Shown: positions 18,218 to 25,683, counted from the first letter of the stretch. The stretch is 64,000 bases of DNA from Candidatus Saccharimonadota bacterium (GCA_905372095.1 CAJPNK010000001.1:1-64000), one strand, 5' to 3'. Numbers and translations: made by a program. Notes: generated from the sequence alone by a model not told the origin.

Positions 18218-18724
18218 ATTAATAATTCAACTCGCATAAATAACGCTATCCGCAGCAATGAGCTTCGCGTGATCGGGGCTGATGGTAAGCAGCTTGGCGT
18301 TATGTCTTTAAGAGAAGCTCTAGATATTGCACAAAAAGCAGGCGTTGATTTAGTAGAAATATCGCCTAAAGCTAACCCTCCTGTAGCTAAGATTGTTGAT
18401 TGGGGAAAATATCAATATCAGAAGATGAAGGAGCAGCAAAAAGCACGGCGCAATAATAAAGCCAACGAGCTAAAGCAAATGCGATTTGGTTTGAAAATCG
18501 GTAGTAACGATCTAGAGATCAAGCTACGCAAAATACGCGCTTTCTTGTCGGAAGGACATAAAGTAAAAATCCTTATTTTCTTCCGCGGTCGAGAAATAGC
18601 CCATAAAAACTTAGGTTATGACTTGATAGACAAGATGATGGAACAGCTAAAAGACGAAGCTACGCTCGAGCAAAAACCAACGATGGCCGGGAGAAATCTC
18701 AGCATAGTAATAAGGAGTAAATAA
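18218..18724 (+). CDS. infC: Translation initiation factor IF-3, AUU start
   Basis: IF-3 keeps ribosomal subunits apart and checks start codons. Starting at ATT (18218) gives 168 residues opening MNNSTRINNAIRSNELRV, which matches the conserved IF-3 N-terminus. Any later ATG or GTG would cut it off. AAAGGAG ends 7 nt before ATT and supports that choice. Both domains are present (QLGVMSL; LKIGSNDLEIKLRKIRAFL; HKVKILIFFRGREIAH). In E. coli the AUU start lets IF-3 repress its own synthesis; the same is likely here. The stop overlaps the rpmI start by one base (TAATG), as in the classic infC-rpmI-rplT operon. Confidence 0.95.
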   Translation: MNNSTRINNAIRSNELRVIGADGKQLGVMSLREALDIAQKAGVDLVEISPKANPPVAKIVDWGKYQYQKMKEQQKARRNNKANELKQMRFGLKIGSNDLEIKLRKIRAFLSEGHKVKILIFFRGREIAHKNLGYDLIDKMMEQLKDEATLEQKPTMAGRNLSIVIRSK

Positions 18725-18918
18725 TGCCAAAAATGAAGACCCATAAGGGCACTGCTAAGCGCATAAAGCTAACCAGTACCGGCAAACTTACCCGTCGCCG
18801 CGCATTCGGGAACCACATGCTATCCAAAAAAAGCAAGTCGCGCAAGCGAAATATTAATACCAGCGCTATTATTAAAGGCGGCATAGCAAAAAACGTTAAG
18901 CGAGCATTGGGAGTCTAA
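18724..18918 (+). CDS. rpmI: 50S ribosomal protein bL35
   Basis: This 64-residue basic protein opens MPKMKTHKGTAKRIK and contains LTRRRAFGNHMLSKKS, both diagnostic of bL35. AAGGAG sits 6 nt before the ATG, inside the end of infC, so translation is coupled to IF-3. Second gene of infC-rpmI-rplT. Confidence 0.97.
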   Translation: MPKMKTHKGTAKRIKLTSTGKLTRRRAFGNHMLSKKSKSRKRNINTSAIIKGGIAKNVKRALGV

Positions 18919-18921
18919 TAT

Positions 18922-19269
18922 ATGCGAGTCAAACGAGGAGTCGCCGCTTCGGCGAAACATAAGAAGACCTTAAAATTAGCCAAGGGAATGCAGCATAACC
19001 GTACCCGCAGCTTTCGCTTAGCTAAGCAAGCCGTAATTCGCGCCTTGCAGTACGCATATCGCGACCGCCGCAACAAAAAGCGCGATCTGCGCAGCCTGTG
19101 GATTGCTCGTATCAATGCAGCTGCCCGCCAAAACGGCACAACCTACGGTAAATTGATAGCAGGTCTTCGCGCGACCAACATTGAAATCAACCGTAAGGTC
19201 CTCGCTGACTTAGCCGTCAACGAGCCGGAAGCTTTTTCTGAGATCGTCAAAGAAGCAACAAAGCAATAA
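18922..19269 (+). CDS. rplT: 50S ribosomal protein bL20
   Basis: This 115-residue protein is a full-length bL20: MRVKRGVAASAKHKKTLKLA, YAYRDRRNKKRDLRSLWI, INAAARQNG and YGKLIAGL are all family blocks. It binds 23S rRNA early in 50S assembly and in several bacteria represses its own operon. Last gene of infC-rpmI-rplT, 3 nt after rpmI, followed by a strong terminator at 19296. Confidence 0.97.
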   Translation: MRVKRGVAASAKHKKTLKLAKGMQHNRTRSFRLAKQAVIRALQYAYRDRRNKKRDLRSLWIARINAAARQNGTTYGKLIAGLRATNIEINRKVLADLAVNEPEAFSEIVKEATKQ

Positions 19270-19295
19270 AAATTCTTCTTCTACTTAGAACTTAA

Positions 19296-19340
19296 GCCTA
19301 ATAAAAGACCGCGAGATCAACTAGCGGTCTTTTATTAGGC
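19296..19340. terminator. Bidirectional terminator between rplT and rnpB
   Basis: A perfect 17-bp inverted repeat, with GACCGC/GCGGTC at its core and TTTTATT on the outer part of both strands. It can end the rplT transcript on plus and rnpB on minus. Confidence 0.85.
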
Positions 19341-19690
19341 TATCTATAAGCCGGGTTCTGTTATCGGTAATCATCTATCTAGGCTGTACATTGCTGTACA
19401 GCTCAAGCGGATGTTAGTATTATCAAGCGAACAACTTATACGATAATACACCTTGCAGCTGGCAGGGTTTACCCTCCTTCTATGTCACCATAGTCGGCTA
19501 CGGTCTCTTACACCGCTCTTTTCACCCTTACTATCAGTCATCGTACATTAAAGCAGATTTGAGATAGCGGTATCGTTTCTGTGGCACTTTCCCTAGAGTT
19601 ACCTCTGGTCGCCGTTAGCGACTGCCATGTCCTACGCTGCCCGGACTTTCCTCTTGTTCTGTAAAGAACCAGCGATTACCCGATAGCCTA
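19338..19690 (-). ncRNA. rnpB: RNase P RNA (catalytic M1 type)
   Basis: RNase P RNA removes tRNA leaders. The minus strand contains the universal blocks GAGGAAAGTCCGGGC near the 5' end, AGGGTGAAAAG in the middle, and ACAGAACCCGGCTTATAG near the 3' end. The ends pair (GGCTATC/GATAGCC). Length is about 353 nt, normal for a type A-like bacterial RNA. A TGA-TATAAT extended -10 box precedes it (19696-19701). It converges with rplT on a shared terminator. Confidence 0.95.
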
Positions 19691-19705
19691 GCGTAATTAT
19701 ATCAC

Positions 19706-19838
19706 AAAAAGCCTCCAGGCTAGCGACTGATATTCCCCGCTTATTGCAAGGTGGGTTCTCTCACAATATTCCCACGAGAATACTGCTGTTGAGATCCCTA
19801 TCAATGATTTGTTAGGAAAATCATATACGCTGGTGCCT
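19706..19838 (-). ncRNA. Candidate structured small RNA of about 130 nt
   Basis: On the minus strand TTGGCG, a 16-bp spacer and TATAAT (19846-19851) precede a non-coding stretch. It opens AGCCTCTTAGGC and ends GCCTGGAGGCTTTTT; these ends pair to close the molecule, and the last hairpin plus T-run is a terminator. The closing stem can extend inward through GCGTATAT/ATATCAGTCGC. Inside are ATGATTT/AAATCAT and AGTATTC/GGAATATT hairpins. A closed long stem with an internal multiloop recalls 6S or SRP-type RNAs, but the SRP domain IV signature is absent. Family unknown. It lies between the M50 protease gene and rnpB. Confidence 0.5.
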
Positions 19839-19864
19839 AAGAGGCTAATTATATTGTACCACGA

Positions 19865-20512
19865 CTACCCGCCAAAAACGATAGAGAATCCTTTTAGCAT
19901 GTTTACGATTATAAAGTTCATATAAGTAACTATTAACGAACCGCCAACCATAACTATGGCAAAAATCAATAAAACACTATATCTCTCTATGGTATCGAAA
20001 ATACTCCTCACAAAGTCAGGGGCAAGCGCATACAGTACCCGCGATCCATCCAATGGTGGTATGGGAATTATATTGAAAGCAAAAAACCCTAAATTCACCA
20101 TTGTAAAAGCCGTTAGTACAGAGCTCGACAAAGAACCCGCCTCGGACTTAGAGACCACAAGTATTGCGTACGCTACAAACGCTAAAAAGAAGTTCACCAA
20201 CGGACCGCTTATAGCTACCAATGCCACTCCAATCTCGCCATGCTTTATATTGCTTGGGTTAAAAGGTACTGGTTTTGCACCACCAAAGATTGGCACACTA
20301 GCCCCAGTTGTCATGTTTGTGATAATTATTATCATCGGCAGTAATATAGTCATATACGGATCTATATGTTTTATCGGATTCAAAGTTAATCTGCCAAAAT
20401 CATACGCAGTTCGATCACCCAAACTATTTGCCACCAAGCCGTGAGCTAATTCATGCAACGTCATCGACACAAATATCACCACCAAAACAATAATTATATA
20501 CAGAACATCCAT
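19865..20512 (-). CDS. Site-2 protease-like M50 metallopeptidase
   Basis: This 215-residue membrane protein begins with a helix holding the zinc site HELAHG near residues 20-25. A second motif IPIPPLDGSRV near 148 supplies the third metal ligand (NPDG-type). Five to six hydrophobic segments match the short YwhC/Rip-like group of intramembrane proteases that cut anti-sigma factors or signal-peptide remnants. Substrate unknown. TTGATT, a 16-bp spacer and TACAAT end 10 nt before the ATG, so the leader would be about 3 nt. It diverges from rpmB. Confidence 0.9.
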   Translation of the reverse strand: MDVLYIIIVLVVIFVSMTLHELAHGLVANSLGDRTAYDFGRLTLNPIKHIDPYMTILLPMIIIITNMTTGASVPIFGGAKPVPFNPSNIKHGEIGVALVAISGPLVNFFLAFVAYAILVVSKSEAGSLSSSVLTAFTMVNLGFFAFNIIPIPPLDGSRVLYALAPDFVRSIFDTIERYSVLLIFAIVMVGGSLIVTYMNFIIVNMLKGFSIVFGG

Positions 20513-20535
20513 CTAATTTATCATTGTACCAGCTC

Positions 20536-20564
20536 TTGACGAAGAATCAAAACCAGAGTATACT
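20536..20564 (+). promoter_or_regulatory. rpmB promoter
   Basis: TTGACG (20536-20541), a 17-bp spacer and TATACT (20559-20564), about 44 bp before the rpmB start. Confidence 0.65.
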
Positions 20565-20607
20565 AGGACAGATTGATAATAACCGTAATTAAGAAGTGGA
20601 ATCTACA

Positions 20608-20808
20608 ATGGCAGCACGATGTGAGCTGACTGGCAAAGGCAAGCAGTTCGGAAACAAAGTAAGTTTCTCTCTGCAGCGCAACAAGCGAGTGTTCAAACCC
20701 AACCTTCAAAGAAAGACTTTCGTTGTTAATGGTAAAAAAATCACCATGGTACTTTCAACGAAGGCTATACGCACACTCAAGAAAAAAGGTATCATAGCTT
20801 CAGCCTAA
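20608..20808 (+). CDS. rpmB: 50S ribosomal protein bL28
   Basis: This 66-residue basic protein opens MAARCELTGKGKQFGN and contains HN-free bL28 blocks NKRVFKPNLQ and STKAIRTLKKKG. An in-frame ATG exists 12 nt upstream, but the family starts at this one. It stands alone with its own promoter and a terminator at 20818. Confidence 0.94.
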   Translation: MAARCELTGKGKQFGNKVSFSLQRNKRVFKPNLQRKTFVVNGKKITMVLSTKAIRTLKKKGIIASA

Positions 20809-20817
20809 GCCACAAAG

Positions 20818-20848
20818 TAAAATCCCCCTACAACAGGAGGATTTTATT
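20818..20848. terminator. Terminator of rpmB
   Basis: AAAATCC/GGATTTT arms around a C-rich loop, followed by ATTATTT on plus. It lies between the convergent rpmB and MBL-fold genes and may serve both. Confidence 0.65.
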
Positions 20849-20866
20849 ATTTAACCTTAGACTATA

Positions 20867-21523
20867 TTATCTCGTTCGCGACAATATATACGTCGTTAAT
20901 ACCGTTGGTAGCGAGGAGTCATTCTTTACTTTTAGTTTAGATACATTTTCGACAGGCGCACCCATTTCTTTAACAAAAACTTCGGCCGAGTCCTGTGGCA
21001 CTTCGTAAGATATACCGCTATCAGCATAATGTATCGGCACGACAACCTTCGGGCTAATAGTGCGGACCAGAGCCACAGCGCTCGTGGCGTCAAGCGTATA
21101 GCCAGATCCACCGACCGGAACTATTAGTATGTCTATCACTCCAAGATTTTCTAATTGATCATCGTTTAATTTTGGTTCGATGTTACCAATAACACCTATA
21201 GCAACATTACCGCATTCTACCCGATAAATTGTATCTAGTTTTTCATTGCTACCGCTATCAAGATGTCGAACAGCAGCAATTCCTTTTATAACAAAATCTC
21301 CTATTTCGTATTCGCCAGGACCATTAACTACGAGCTTTGCGCCATCCGCCTTAACAGCGAAGCGATCCTCGGTAGCAAGTTCAACGCAATCGGTAGTTTT
21401 GGCATCTTTTAATCCAATCAACGACAATTTCGGATCTGTAATAATAGTAGTCTTTTTACCCGAAAGTACAATCGTGTTTCCGCCTTTGTATTCTATGTCA
21501 AACACTCTTTTTTCCTCCTTCAT
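20867..21523 (-). CDS. Metallo-beta-lactamase-fold protein lacking the HxHxDH motif
   Basis: This 218-residue protein has the beta-strand pattern of UlaG/YycJ-like MBL proteins: IEYKGGNTIVLSGKKTTIITDP at the start, VNGPGEYEIGDFVIKGI in the middle and VVVPIHYAD near residue 165. The usual HxHxDH zinc motif is absent, with RHLDS where metal ligands might stand, so catalysis is doubtful. It may be a structural or regulatory member of the fold. Last gene of thrS-miaA-wHTH-MBL, 2 nt after the regulator gene. Confidence 0.75.
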   Translation of the reverse strand: MKEEKRVFDIEYKGGNTIVLSGKKTTIITDPKLSLIGLKDAKTTDCVELATEDRFAVKADGAKLVVNGPGEYEIGDFVIKGIAAVRHLDSGSNEKLDTIYRVECGNVAIGVIGNIEPKLNDDQLENLGVIDILIVPVGGSGYTLDATSAVALVRTISPKVVVPIHYADSGISYEVPQDSAEVFVKEMGAPVENVSKLKVKNDSSLPTVLTTYILSRTR

Positions 21524-21525
21524 TT

Positions 21526-22137
21526 CTATCGCTGCAGAATATTTTCACTATCTACTACAACTTCGTGTCTGCTTGATAATATATCATTAATGAACCTATC
21601 ATGCACGCTCAAGCGATAATAGAATTCGTCGTACAGCATTCTACTAAACGTTAGCTGCCTACCGACTTTTATTTCTATTCCGTTTACTACATCCGCTACA
21701 CGTTTAGACTCGACATTACCGACGATCAATAAATCAACCTTGCTCGCTGAACCGCGAACCAATACGCCCGCTGCTATCACAATTTTTGCTTTAGGCAAAG
21801 CCGCCAGAGCAATTCGCCAATCGTCTGTCTCGCTACTAGCAGATTGTTTTGAAAATTTTTTTGGTTTTTGCTTGCTAACATCATTATTAGTAAAAATCTC
21901 TTTGAGCGGTTTGTAGTGAATGTAAGAGCGGTTAATCTCGTAATATAGTTTATTATCGTTTGTATTACTCAGCAGCACGCCAGCATCAAGCATATTAGAT
22001 AGCTCTCTGCGCACAGAATTTATCTGTTCACCAATCAACCGCGTAATCTCGCGGACATAAAACGACTTTCCAGGATTGTTAAGAAAGAGATGCAGAAGTT
22101 TTACCCTCGTTTTTGAACCAAATAATGCGTCAATCAT
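21526..22137 (-). CDS. Winged-helix regulator with nucleotidyltransferase-like C-terminal domain
   Basis: This 203-residue protein has an N-terminal winged helix (about 1-75) with FYVREITRLIGEQINSVRRE, typical of the MarR/ArsR-like fold in CPR proteins. Residues 108-200 (AGVLVRGSASKVDLLIVGNV) resemble a minimal nucleotidyltransferase fold, where GS and D-x-L form the nucleotide pocket. The combination suggests a regulator that senses or modifies a nucleotide. Target unknown. AAAGG lies 8 nt before the start. It sits between miaA and the MBL gene. Confidence 0.75.
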   Translation of the reverse strand: MIDALFGSKTRVKLLHLFLNNPGKSFYVREITRLIGEQINSVRRELSNMLDAGVLLSNTNDNKLYYEINRSYIHYKPLKEIFTNNDVSKQKPKKFSKQSASSETDDWRIALAALPKAKIVIAAGVLVRGSASKVDLLIVGNVESKRVADVVNGIEIKVGRQLTFSRMLYDEFYYRLSVHDRFINDILSSRHEVVVDSENILQR

Positions 22138-22169
22138 ACCGTAAACCTTTTAGTATAAGAGTATCATAT

Positions 22170-23099
22170 CTAAGAGCTCTTATCTAGATTGTTCACGATG
22201 TAGATCCATGCTTCATCAATGCTAAACCATTTGATATCCTTATTCCGCCTCAGCCAAGTAAGCTGACGTTTAGCCAACCGCCAATCTAGTACGCAAAGTT
22301 TTCGCTCAAGTTCAATCTCGTCAATTGTGCCACCTAGATATTGTTTGATAAGCGGATAGACATTACCAGTCATTGCCTCGTTGTACCAGCCCCACTTCTC
22401 TGTCGCACGTATAGCTTCATTTATTGTTGTATTACTTACAATATTTTTTGCCCGCTCTTCAATTCTGCTTCTTAGAATGTCTCTGTCTGTCGCTATACCT
22501 ACTAGTATAGTATTGCTAATTATTTTATCATTTTTGAGAGGATCTTCCCCTTTGCGTAGGATAGCGTTAATAATATGTCGCTTGTTTTTTATATTTTTCG
22601 GCAATTTAATGTTGTTTTTTTCGCAATGATATATAAGCTGCTCTAACGATTTATTCTCAAGTTTACGCCGTTCATCAAGATTGTTTGAACATGCCGTAAA
22701 TTTAAAATCGTACAGTACGCTATCGATATACAAACCAGTACCGCCAGCTATAATCGGCAGATGCCCGCGTGAACGAATTTCGCTAATCTTTTGCTGAGCA
22801 TACACCTTAAAATTCGCTGTCGTAAACCTCTCTCCTGGATCGACTATATCAATACCCCAATGCACTATCCCCTGTTGTTCTTCAGACGTAGGTTTAGCTG
22901 TACCGATATCGAGTCCGCGATAAATTGCTCGTGAATCAGCCGATATAATCTCGCCATTAAATTTTTTAGCAATGCGAATTGCTAACTCAGTTTTGCCGCT
23001 GGCGGTCGGGCCGACAATAACAACCAAAGGTAGTTTCACCCTATTAGCAACCGCCGGCAGTCCGCTGATATTCTCAACAGCGAAAGTTGATTCTTTCAT
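22170..23099 (-). CDS. miaA: tRNA dimethylallyltransferase
   Basis: MiaA adds a dimethylallyl group to A37 of tRNAs that read codons starting with U. The 309-residue protein has the P-loop GPTASGKT, SADSRAIYRGLDIGTAKP, IVDPGERFTTANF and GGTGLYIDS, all MiaA signatures. Its start overlaps the thrS stop by one base (TAATG). The isoprenoid donor must come from elsewhere, since no isoprenoid gene is in the window. Confidence 0.95.
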   Translation of the reverse strand: MKESTFAVENISGLPAVANRVKLPLVVIVGPTASGKTELAIRIAKKFNGEIISADSRAIYRGLDIGTAKPTSEEQQGIVHWGIDIVDPGERFTTANFKVYAQQKISEIRSRGHLPIIAGGTGLYIDSVLYDFKFTACSNNLDERRKLENKSLEQLIYHCEKNNIKLPKNIKNKRHIINAILRKGEDPLKNDKIISNTILVGIATDRDILRSRIEERAKNIVSNTTINEAIRATEKWGWYNEAMTGNVYPLIKQYLGGTIDEIELERKLCVLDWRLAKRQLTWLRRNKDIKWFSIDEAWIYIVNNLDKSS

Positions 23100-24913
23100 T
23101 ACCGAATACTCTGAATATAGTCGGCTAATTTATCAATCGGAACCTGCTCCTCGCCCGCGCGAGTACGAACGCTAACGACACGCGCAGCCTTATCCTTTGG
23201 ACCAACTATAATTTGTACTGGAATTTTTACAACAGTCGCCTCACGGATTTTTTTGCCTAACGACTCATTACGCGTATCTGCTGTGAATCTTACTTCGTTG
23301 TATTTTATAGGACGCATCAATACCTCTGTTTTTAGCACTGATGTAATTTCATCAACATAGTCATTTACTGTATCATTGACTGTAAGAATACGAACCTGCT
23401 CAGGTGCAATCCAGAATGGAAACCAGCCAGCCGTATGCTCAATGAACACGCTCAAAAAGCGTTCAATTGAACCAAGCAATGCACTGTGAATCATTACTGG
23501 ACGCTCCGAATCGCCAGACTCATTTATGTATTCAAGACCAAAACGTTCAGGCTGAACAAAGTCTAACTGTACTGTCGCAACCTGATGTTCTCGTCCAATC
23601 GCATCGGTCGCCATGAAGTCTATTTTTGGCCCATAGAAAGCTGCTTCGCCTTCCTGTTCAAAATAGTCAAGACCTTTAGCGACAACTGCAGCTTTGAGTT
23701 GCGATTGGGCTGATTGCCACAATTCTAACTCGCCCAAATAGCCTTCGCCATCGTCGCGGTAACTTAATCGCACGCGTAATTTCATGCCAACAATATCGTA
23801 CAATTCTTGCGCGCAAGCTAGCAAATTATTAATTTCTTGTTCAATTTGGTCAGGCCGGCAAAAGACGTGGCTATCGTCCTGAGTTAACGAACGCACGCGG
23901 CTCAAACCGCCTAATTCACCAGTTTTCTCGTCGCGGTAGTCGGTCGTTGTTTCTAAATAACGTATCGGCATCTCGCGATAACTGCGCGGCTGCGAGGCAA
24001 AAATCTGAGTGTGATGCGGGCAGTTCATCGGCTTGAGCGCCATCTTGTCGCTAGTCTCTTGGCTAGTTACCAAAAAAAGTTCGTCGCCAAATTTCGCCCA
24101 ATGTCCTGATGCTTCGTATAAATCCTTCTTGGTGATATGTGGTGTCCAAACTTTCGTGAAACCGTATTTTTGGCGCAGTTCGTTCGATAACTGCGCTGCC
24201 TTTTCGCGCAGAACCGTACCGCGCGGCGTAAACAACGGCAAGCCGATGCCAACAAGCGGCGACATAGTATAAAGATCAAGTTCTTTACCGAGCTTACGGT
24301 GATCGCGCTTCTTTGCCTCTTCTAGCATATCCAAGTAACCGTCCAGTTCAACTTGAGTCGCAAAAGCGACACCGTACAAACGCTGCATCTGCGGGTTATT
24401 CTCATTACCGCGCCAATACGCACCAGCAACGCGCATTAACTTGAAAGCTCCAACCTTGCCAGTGCTTTCAACGTGACCGCCACGACATAAGTCAGTATAA
24501 TCACCCTGCGAATACAATGATACAGTGTCAACCTTGCTTTCATCATCGCCGACAGAACCAAGCTTCTGGCCCGCTAAGTCTTTCGCTATTGTTGTACCTG
24601 ACCGTTTCAAGTCGTTAAGCAATTCAATTTTGTAAGGCTGATTGTTTTCTTTCGCCCAAGTTATCGCCTCATCAACCGGCACATCTTGACGAGTAAACGG
24701 CAGATCGCGTGCAATAATACTTCGCATTTCTTTCTCGATTCGGCTAAAATCATCCTCCGATATTTTTACATCACCAAGATCAATATCATAGTAAAAACCA
24801 TTATCAATAGCTGGCCCAACACCGAATTTAGCCTGCGGCCATAAATGCTGCACCGACTGCGCCATAATATGCGCTAGACTGTGCCGCATTGATTGTAGTT
24901 GCTGTTCGTTCAT
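23099..24913 (-). CDS. thrS: Threonyl-tRNA synthetase without TGS domain
   Basis: ThrRS charges tRNA-Thr. The 604-residue protein starts MNEQQLQSMRHSLAHIMAQ, so it opens directly in the editing domain; the N-terminal TGS domain of typical bacterial ThrRS (about 60 residues) is absent. Editing residues are kept (RHSLAH, DLCRGGH). The class II core has MNCPHH, QDDSHVF and MIHSALL, which hold the zinc ligands Cys, His and His, followed by the anticodon-binding domain. The ATG at 24913 is chosen for its strong GGAGG 7-8 nt upstream; an upstream in-frame ATG falls inside the T-box leader. First gene of the thrS-miaA operon. Confidence 0.96.
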   Translation of the reverse strand: MNEQQLQSMRHSLAHIMAQSVQHLWPQAKFGVGPAIDNGFYYDIDLGDVKISEDDFSRIEKEMRSIIARDLPFTRQDVPVDEAITWAKENNQPYKIELLNDLKRSGTTIAKDLAGQKLGSVGDDESKVDTVSLYSQGDYTDLCRGGHVESTGKVGAFKLMRVAGAYWRGNENNPQMQRLYGVAFATQVELDGYLDMLEEAKKRDHRKLGKELDLYTMSPLVGIGLPLFTPRGTVLREKAAQLSNELRQKYGFTKVWTPHITKKDLYEASGHWAKFGDELFLVTSQETSDKMALKPMNCPHHTQIFASQPRSYREMPIRYLETTTDYRDEKTGELGGLSRVRSLTQDDSHVFCRPDQIEQEINNLLACAQELYDIVGMKLRVRLSYRDDGEGYLGELELWQSAQSQLKAAVVAKGLDYFEQEGEAAFYGPKIDFMATDAIGREHQVATVQLDFVQPERFGLEYINESGDSERPVMIHSALLGSIERFLSVFIEHTAGWFPFWIAPEQVRILTVNDTVNDYVDEITSVLKTEVLMRPIKYNEVRFTADTRNESLGKKIREATVVKIPVQIIVGPKDKAARVVSVRTRAGEEQVPIDKLADYIQSIR

Positions 24914-25083
24914 AATGAACCTCCTTTTTAGAAAATATAAAAGCACGCAAGCGTTTTTACGCGCGTGCCTCGGTCCCAAAAACGGGAGGTTCCACCTTGG
25001 CTATTACTCTTGTTCCGACTTTTTACGTGCGCCGCAACCGCCAACACGAGACTCAAGAGGTGGTTAGACTCCGTCAACGTCTA
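24914..25083 (-). promoter_or_regulatory. T-box riboswitch leader of thrS, probably translational
   Basis: The leader has the canonical T-box end: AAGG, the 7-nt bulge TGGAACC (24988-24994), stem TCCC/GGGA (24974-24987), then ACC. UGGA pairs with the 3' UCCA of tRNA-Thr, and the tRNA-Thr at 27760 does end in U73-CCA. Overlapping the bulge, AACCTCC (24985-24991) is perfectly complementary to the Shine-Dalgarno GGAGGTT (24918-24924), so uncharged tRNA would free the ribosome site. A hairpin GCACGC/GCGTGC followed by TTTT lies between, leaving transcriptional attenuation possible. The stem I specifier is not identified with confidence; an ACC occurs in a plausible loop. Confidence 0.75.
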
Positions 25084-25089
25084 CTTAGT

Positions 25090-25118
25090 ATATTACTGGC
25101 TATTCTGTCATATTGCAA
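25090..25118 (-). promoter_or_regulatory. thrS leader promoter
   Basis: On the minus strand TTGCAA (25113-25118), a 17-bp spacer and TAATAT (25090-25095). The -35 box is a palindrome shared with the divergent tRNA-Val promoter. Confidence 0.6.
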
Positions 25119-25141
25119 TACGTAGTGATTTCTGCTACCAT
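25113..25141 (+). promoter_or_regulatory. tRNA-Val promoter
   Basis: TTGCAA (25113-25118), a 17-bp spacer and TACCAT (25136-25141), 11 bp before the tRNA. The -35 hexamer is the same one used on the other strand by thrS. Confidence 0.55.
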
Positions 25142-25152
25142 TAAGTGCAGTT

Positions 25153-25229
25153 GGGCGATTAGCTCATTTGGCTAGAGCGCTTCATTGACGTTGAAGAGGT
25201 GAGAGGTTCGAATCCTCTATTGCCCACCA
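25153..25229 (+). tRNA. tRNA-Val (anticodon GAC)
   Basis: Acceptor GGGCGAT pairs with ATTGCCC, the anticodon loop is TTGACGT with GAC, the T-loop is GGTTCGAATCC and CCA is encoded. With the TAC isoacceptor at 553 it covers all valine codons. Confidence 0.95.
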
Positions 25230-25241
25230 GAGCAATCATGT

Positions 25242-25273
25242 AACTTGCCGTAATTTAGACGGCAAGTTTTTTA
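25242..25273 (+). terminator. Terminator of tRNA-Val
   Basis: The 9-bp stem ACTTGCCGT/ACGGCAAGT with an AATTTAG loop is followed by TTTTTTATTTT. Confidence 0.88.
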
Positions 25274-25381
25274 TTTTGCATAATATTTTATGCACAAATA
25301 CTAAAAGTTTTCCACGTCGTTATTCGATGTCTAATCGACATTTCTATGCGTCTGGTGATATATTTTCGTAGATTATCGAAT

Positions 25382-25410
25382 TTGACAAAAAATAATACTT
25401 ATGCTAATAT
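25382..25410 (+). promoter_or_regulatory. Promoter of a leaderless small ORF
   Basis: TTGACA (25382-25387), a 17-bp spacer and TAATAT (25405-25410). The ATG of a 29-codon ORF lies 6 nt after the -10 box, exactly where transcription should start. Confidence 0.65.
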
Positions 25411-25416
25411 AAAAGC

Positions 25417-25506
25417 ATGGCTAAACAACATACCAAAACAAAATCTACAACATATAAAAAGCAATCTCGGCTAAGCCGCTATACCATTTACTACGAGCTC
25501 AAATAA
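25417..25506 (+). CDS. Leaderless 29-residue basic small protein
   Basis: This short frame (ATG to TAA) encodes a Lys/Arg/Thr/Ser-rich basic peptide that opens MAKQHTKTKS and ends RYTIYYELK. It sits at the transcription start predicted from a near-perfect promoter and so needs no ribosome-binding site, like several longer genes here. I do not recognise a family; the basic first half with an aromatic end would suit an RNA- or ribosome-binding peptide, but that is a guess. About 70 nt later an imperfect hairpin at 25578-25602, followed by TTTCGTTT, could end the transcript. It is too short to be judged by coding statistics alone. Confidence 0.5.
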   Translation: MAKQHTKTKSTTYKKQSRLSRYTIYYELK

Positions 25507-25683
25507 CGTAACAAGCTGAACTGCTTCGCTTGGTATTGTAATCACGTAAAGTAATTCAGTGTCTCGCGACCAGTGTTGGTAGTCTCAGCTAAAAGACTAA
25601 CCTTTCGTTTACTATAATAATTTGTTTTTAATATAAACTCACCTGTCACCCATTTTTATTTAGCTTAAAACTTAATGATAATT
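25507..25683. other. Intergenic region after the 29-codon ORF
   Basis: It holds the imperfect hairpin mentioned for the small ORF and AT-rich sequence up to the convergent glycosyltransferase gene. Nothing else is seen. Confidence 0.4.
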
